Positions 63,301-64,000 of a stretch of DNA of 64,000 bases are shown piece after piece. The stretch's first letter is position 1; each line of letters starts with the position of its first letter. This DNA comes from an uncultured SAR116 cluster alpha proteobacterium (GTDB taxonomy: Bacteria; Pseudomonadota; Alphaproteobacteria; Puniceispirillales; Marisalimonadaceae). The translations under genes and the position numbers were made by a program. The stretch covers positions 48,890-112,889 of the forward strand of contig CACBDG010000005.1 of assembly GCA_902537945.1 (NCBI GenBank), in the 5' to 3' direction. The notes under the pieces were generated by a model that did not search any database, was not told where the DNA came from, and worked only from the letters and a program-made list of their open reading frames with translations.

Positions 63301-63570
63301 TTATTCAGCTGCTTGCTTTAATGGCTCAACAGAAACAAACATTTTTTTTCCTTTATGTTCTTTAAACTTAACATGACCGTCTATAAGTGAAAATATCGTA
63401 TGATCTTTTCCCATTCCAACGTTTAGTCCTGGGTGAAACTTTGTGCCTCGTTGTCTAATTATTATGTTACCAGCAACGACGGCTTCGCTACCAAATTTTT
63501 TAACACCTAATCTTCTTCCAGCGGAGTCTCTACCATTTCTAGAACTACCACCTGCTTTTTTATGTGCCAT
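63301..63570 (-). CDS. rpmA: 50S ribosomal protein L27
   Basis: An 89-residue L27. It starts [20 protein letters not shown], the highly conserved N-terminal tail that reaches the peptidyl-transferase centre, and continues [28 protein letters not shown] and [10 protein letters not shown]. No N-terminal cleavage extension. It follows rplU after 14 nt. Confidence 0.98.
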   Translation of the reverse strand: MAHKKAGGSSRNGRDSAGRRLGVKKFGSEAVVAGNIIIRQRGTKFHPGLNVGMGKDHTIFSLIDGHVKFKEHKGKKMFVSVEPLKQAAE

Positions 63571-63584
63571 TTGTTAATCCTTTA

Positions 63585-64000
63585 CTATTTTTCAGTAGTT
63601 TTTTTCTTTGTTTTTGTAGTTTTTTTTGTTTTAGCTTTTGTCTCATTTTTTGTAGAAGCTGATTTTGGATTTATTTCAGTTTTTTTGCTTGTACTTGACT
63701 TGGTTTTAATTTCTTTTTTAACTTTTTCCACAACCGCTTTTGGCTGGGATTGGGTTTTTGGTTTAGCTCCAACTTTAATCTTTTTTTCTTTTGATTTAAC
63801 AGTGGCTTTTTTGGGAGATAATTTTGATCCTCCAGTTTCAGCTATATCAATTATTTTAAGAAGTGTAAGATCTTGTTTATGACCTTGTTTTCTTCTACTA
63901 TTCTTTCTTCTTCGCTTATATATCATTGTAATTTTTGGACCACGAGTTTGTCTGATAACTTGTACCATCACTGCAGCATCGTTAACAAGTGGAGTCCCCA
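63585..64000 (-). CDS. rplU: 50S ribosomal protein L21, 5' end outside the window, with Lys-rich tail
   Basis: The frame is open through the window edge and reads GTPLVNDAAVMVQVIRQTRG, then KITMIYKRRRKNSRRKQGHKQ and LTLLKIIDI, which is the second half of L21. The apparent start at 63971 is an internal Met, so the gene begins outside the window. After the normal L21 end a tail of about 75 residues follows, made largely of Lys, Thr, Ser and Pro (about 63585-63810). Such basic tails on L21 are seen in some Alphaproteobacteria. It is followed by rpmA and a terminator. Confidence 0.93.
   Translation of the reverse strand, partial: GTPLVNDAAVMVQVIRQTRGPKITMIYKRRRKNSRRKQGHKQDLTLLKIIDIAETGGSKLSPKKATVKSKEKKIKVGAKPKTQSQPKAVVEKVKKEIKTKSSTSKKTEINPKSASTKNETKAKTKKTTKTKKKTTEK

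Noticed and set aside
63585..63971. A complete 128-residue gene starting at 63971
   Set aside because: The frame continues to the window edge with L21-like residues before the Met, so this is an internal codon of a partial rplU.

Overview
The window is strongly A+T-rich and looks like a chromosomal segment of a streamlined, probably marine, alphaproteobacterium. The housekeeping half carries gene orders typical of Alphaproteobacteria: xerC-fsa-priA-atpHAGDC, and rplU-rpmA-obgE-proB-proA-nadD-rsfS-rlmH-gpmI-ctpA-rppH. An Irr-type Fur regulator sits next to katG, and intergenic gaps are short. I cannot assign a genus; A+T-rich marine lineages such as SAR11-like, HIMB59-like or AEGEAN-169-like groups would fit. 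I found no tRNA, rRNA, CRISPR array, insertion sequence or phage gene.

Layout. 1-4.0 kb: a small catabolic group (RidA fragment, SDR, alpha/beta hydrolase, SCP2-like protein, ThDP enzyme of the acetolactate synthase family). 4.1-7.7 kb: polyphosphate kinase and exopolyphosphatase. 7.7-25.7 kb: a phosphonate and arsenic block. It holds a methyltransferase, the Acr3 arsenite exporter, phnM, a DUF1045 2H phosphoesterase, the C-P lyase operon phnGHIJKLN, its GntR regulator phnF and a second divergent PhnM. The transporter operon phnC-phnD-phnE-phnE follows, with three trailing genes (exported protein, PHP hydrolase, hexapeptide acyltransferase), then a tyrosine/dual-specificity phosphatase. 25.7-29.7 kb: plcP and a fused glycosyltransferase-DgkA gene, surrounded by at least three and probably four decayed gene fragments. 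29.7-41.7 kb: mostly catabolic enzymes (TauE/SafE permease, hydratase, flavin monooxygenase, HIBADH-like, SixA, GST, NIPSNAP, FAA hydrolase, CoA-transferase, omega-aminotransferase, persulfide-dioxygenase-like protein, amidase). 41.8-44.5 kb: irr and katG. 44.5-64 kb: housekeeping genes.

How the parts fit. From 4 to 29 kb nearly everything can be read as a response to phosphorus scarcity: polyphosphate storage and mobilisation, phosphonate import and C-P bond cleavage, arsenite export (arsenate enters as a phosphate mimic), and replacement of phospholipids by glycolipids through PlcP and Agt. Four candidate Pho boxes with 11-bp phasing lie in this stretch. The most novel-looking item is the single reading frame joining the diacylglycerol glycosyltransferase to a complete diacylglycerol kinase. 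This would put the two competing fates of the PlcP product in one polypeptide. No phnP gene is present; two unrelated phosphoesterases (2H/DUF1045 and PHP) are candidates for the missing cyclic phosphodiesterase step.

All calls come from reading the sequence and from recalled family knowledge. No database search, structure prediction or motif scan was run.
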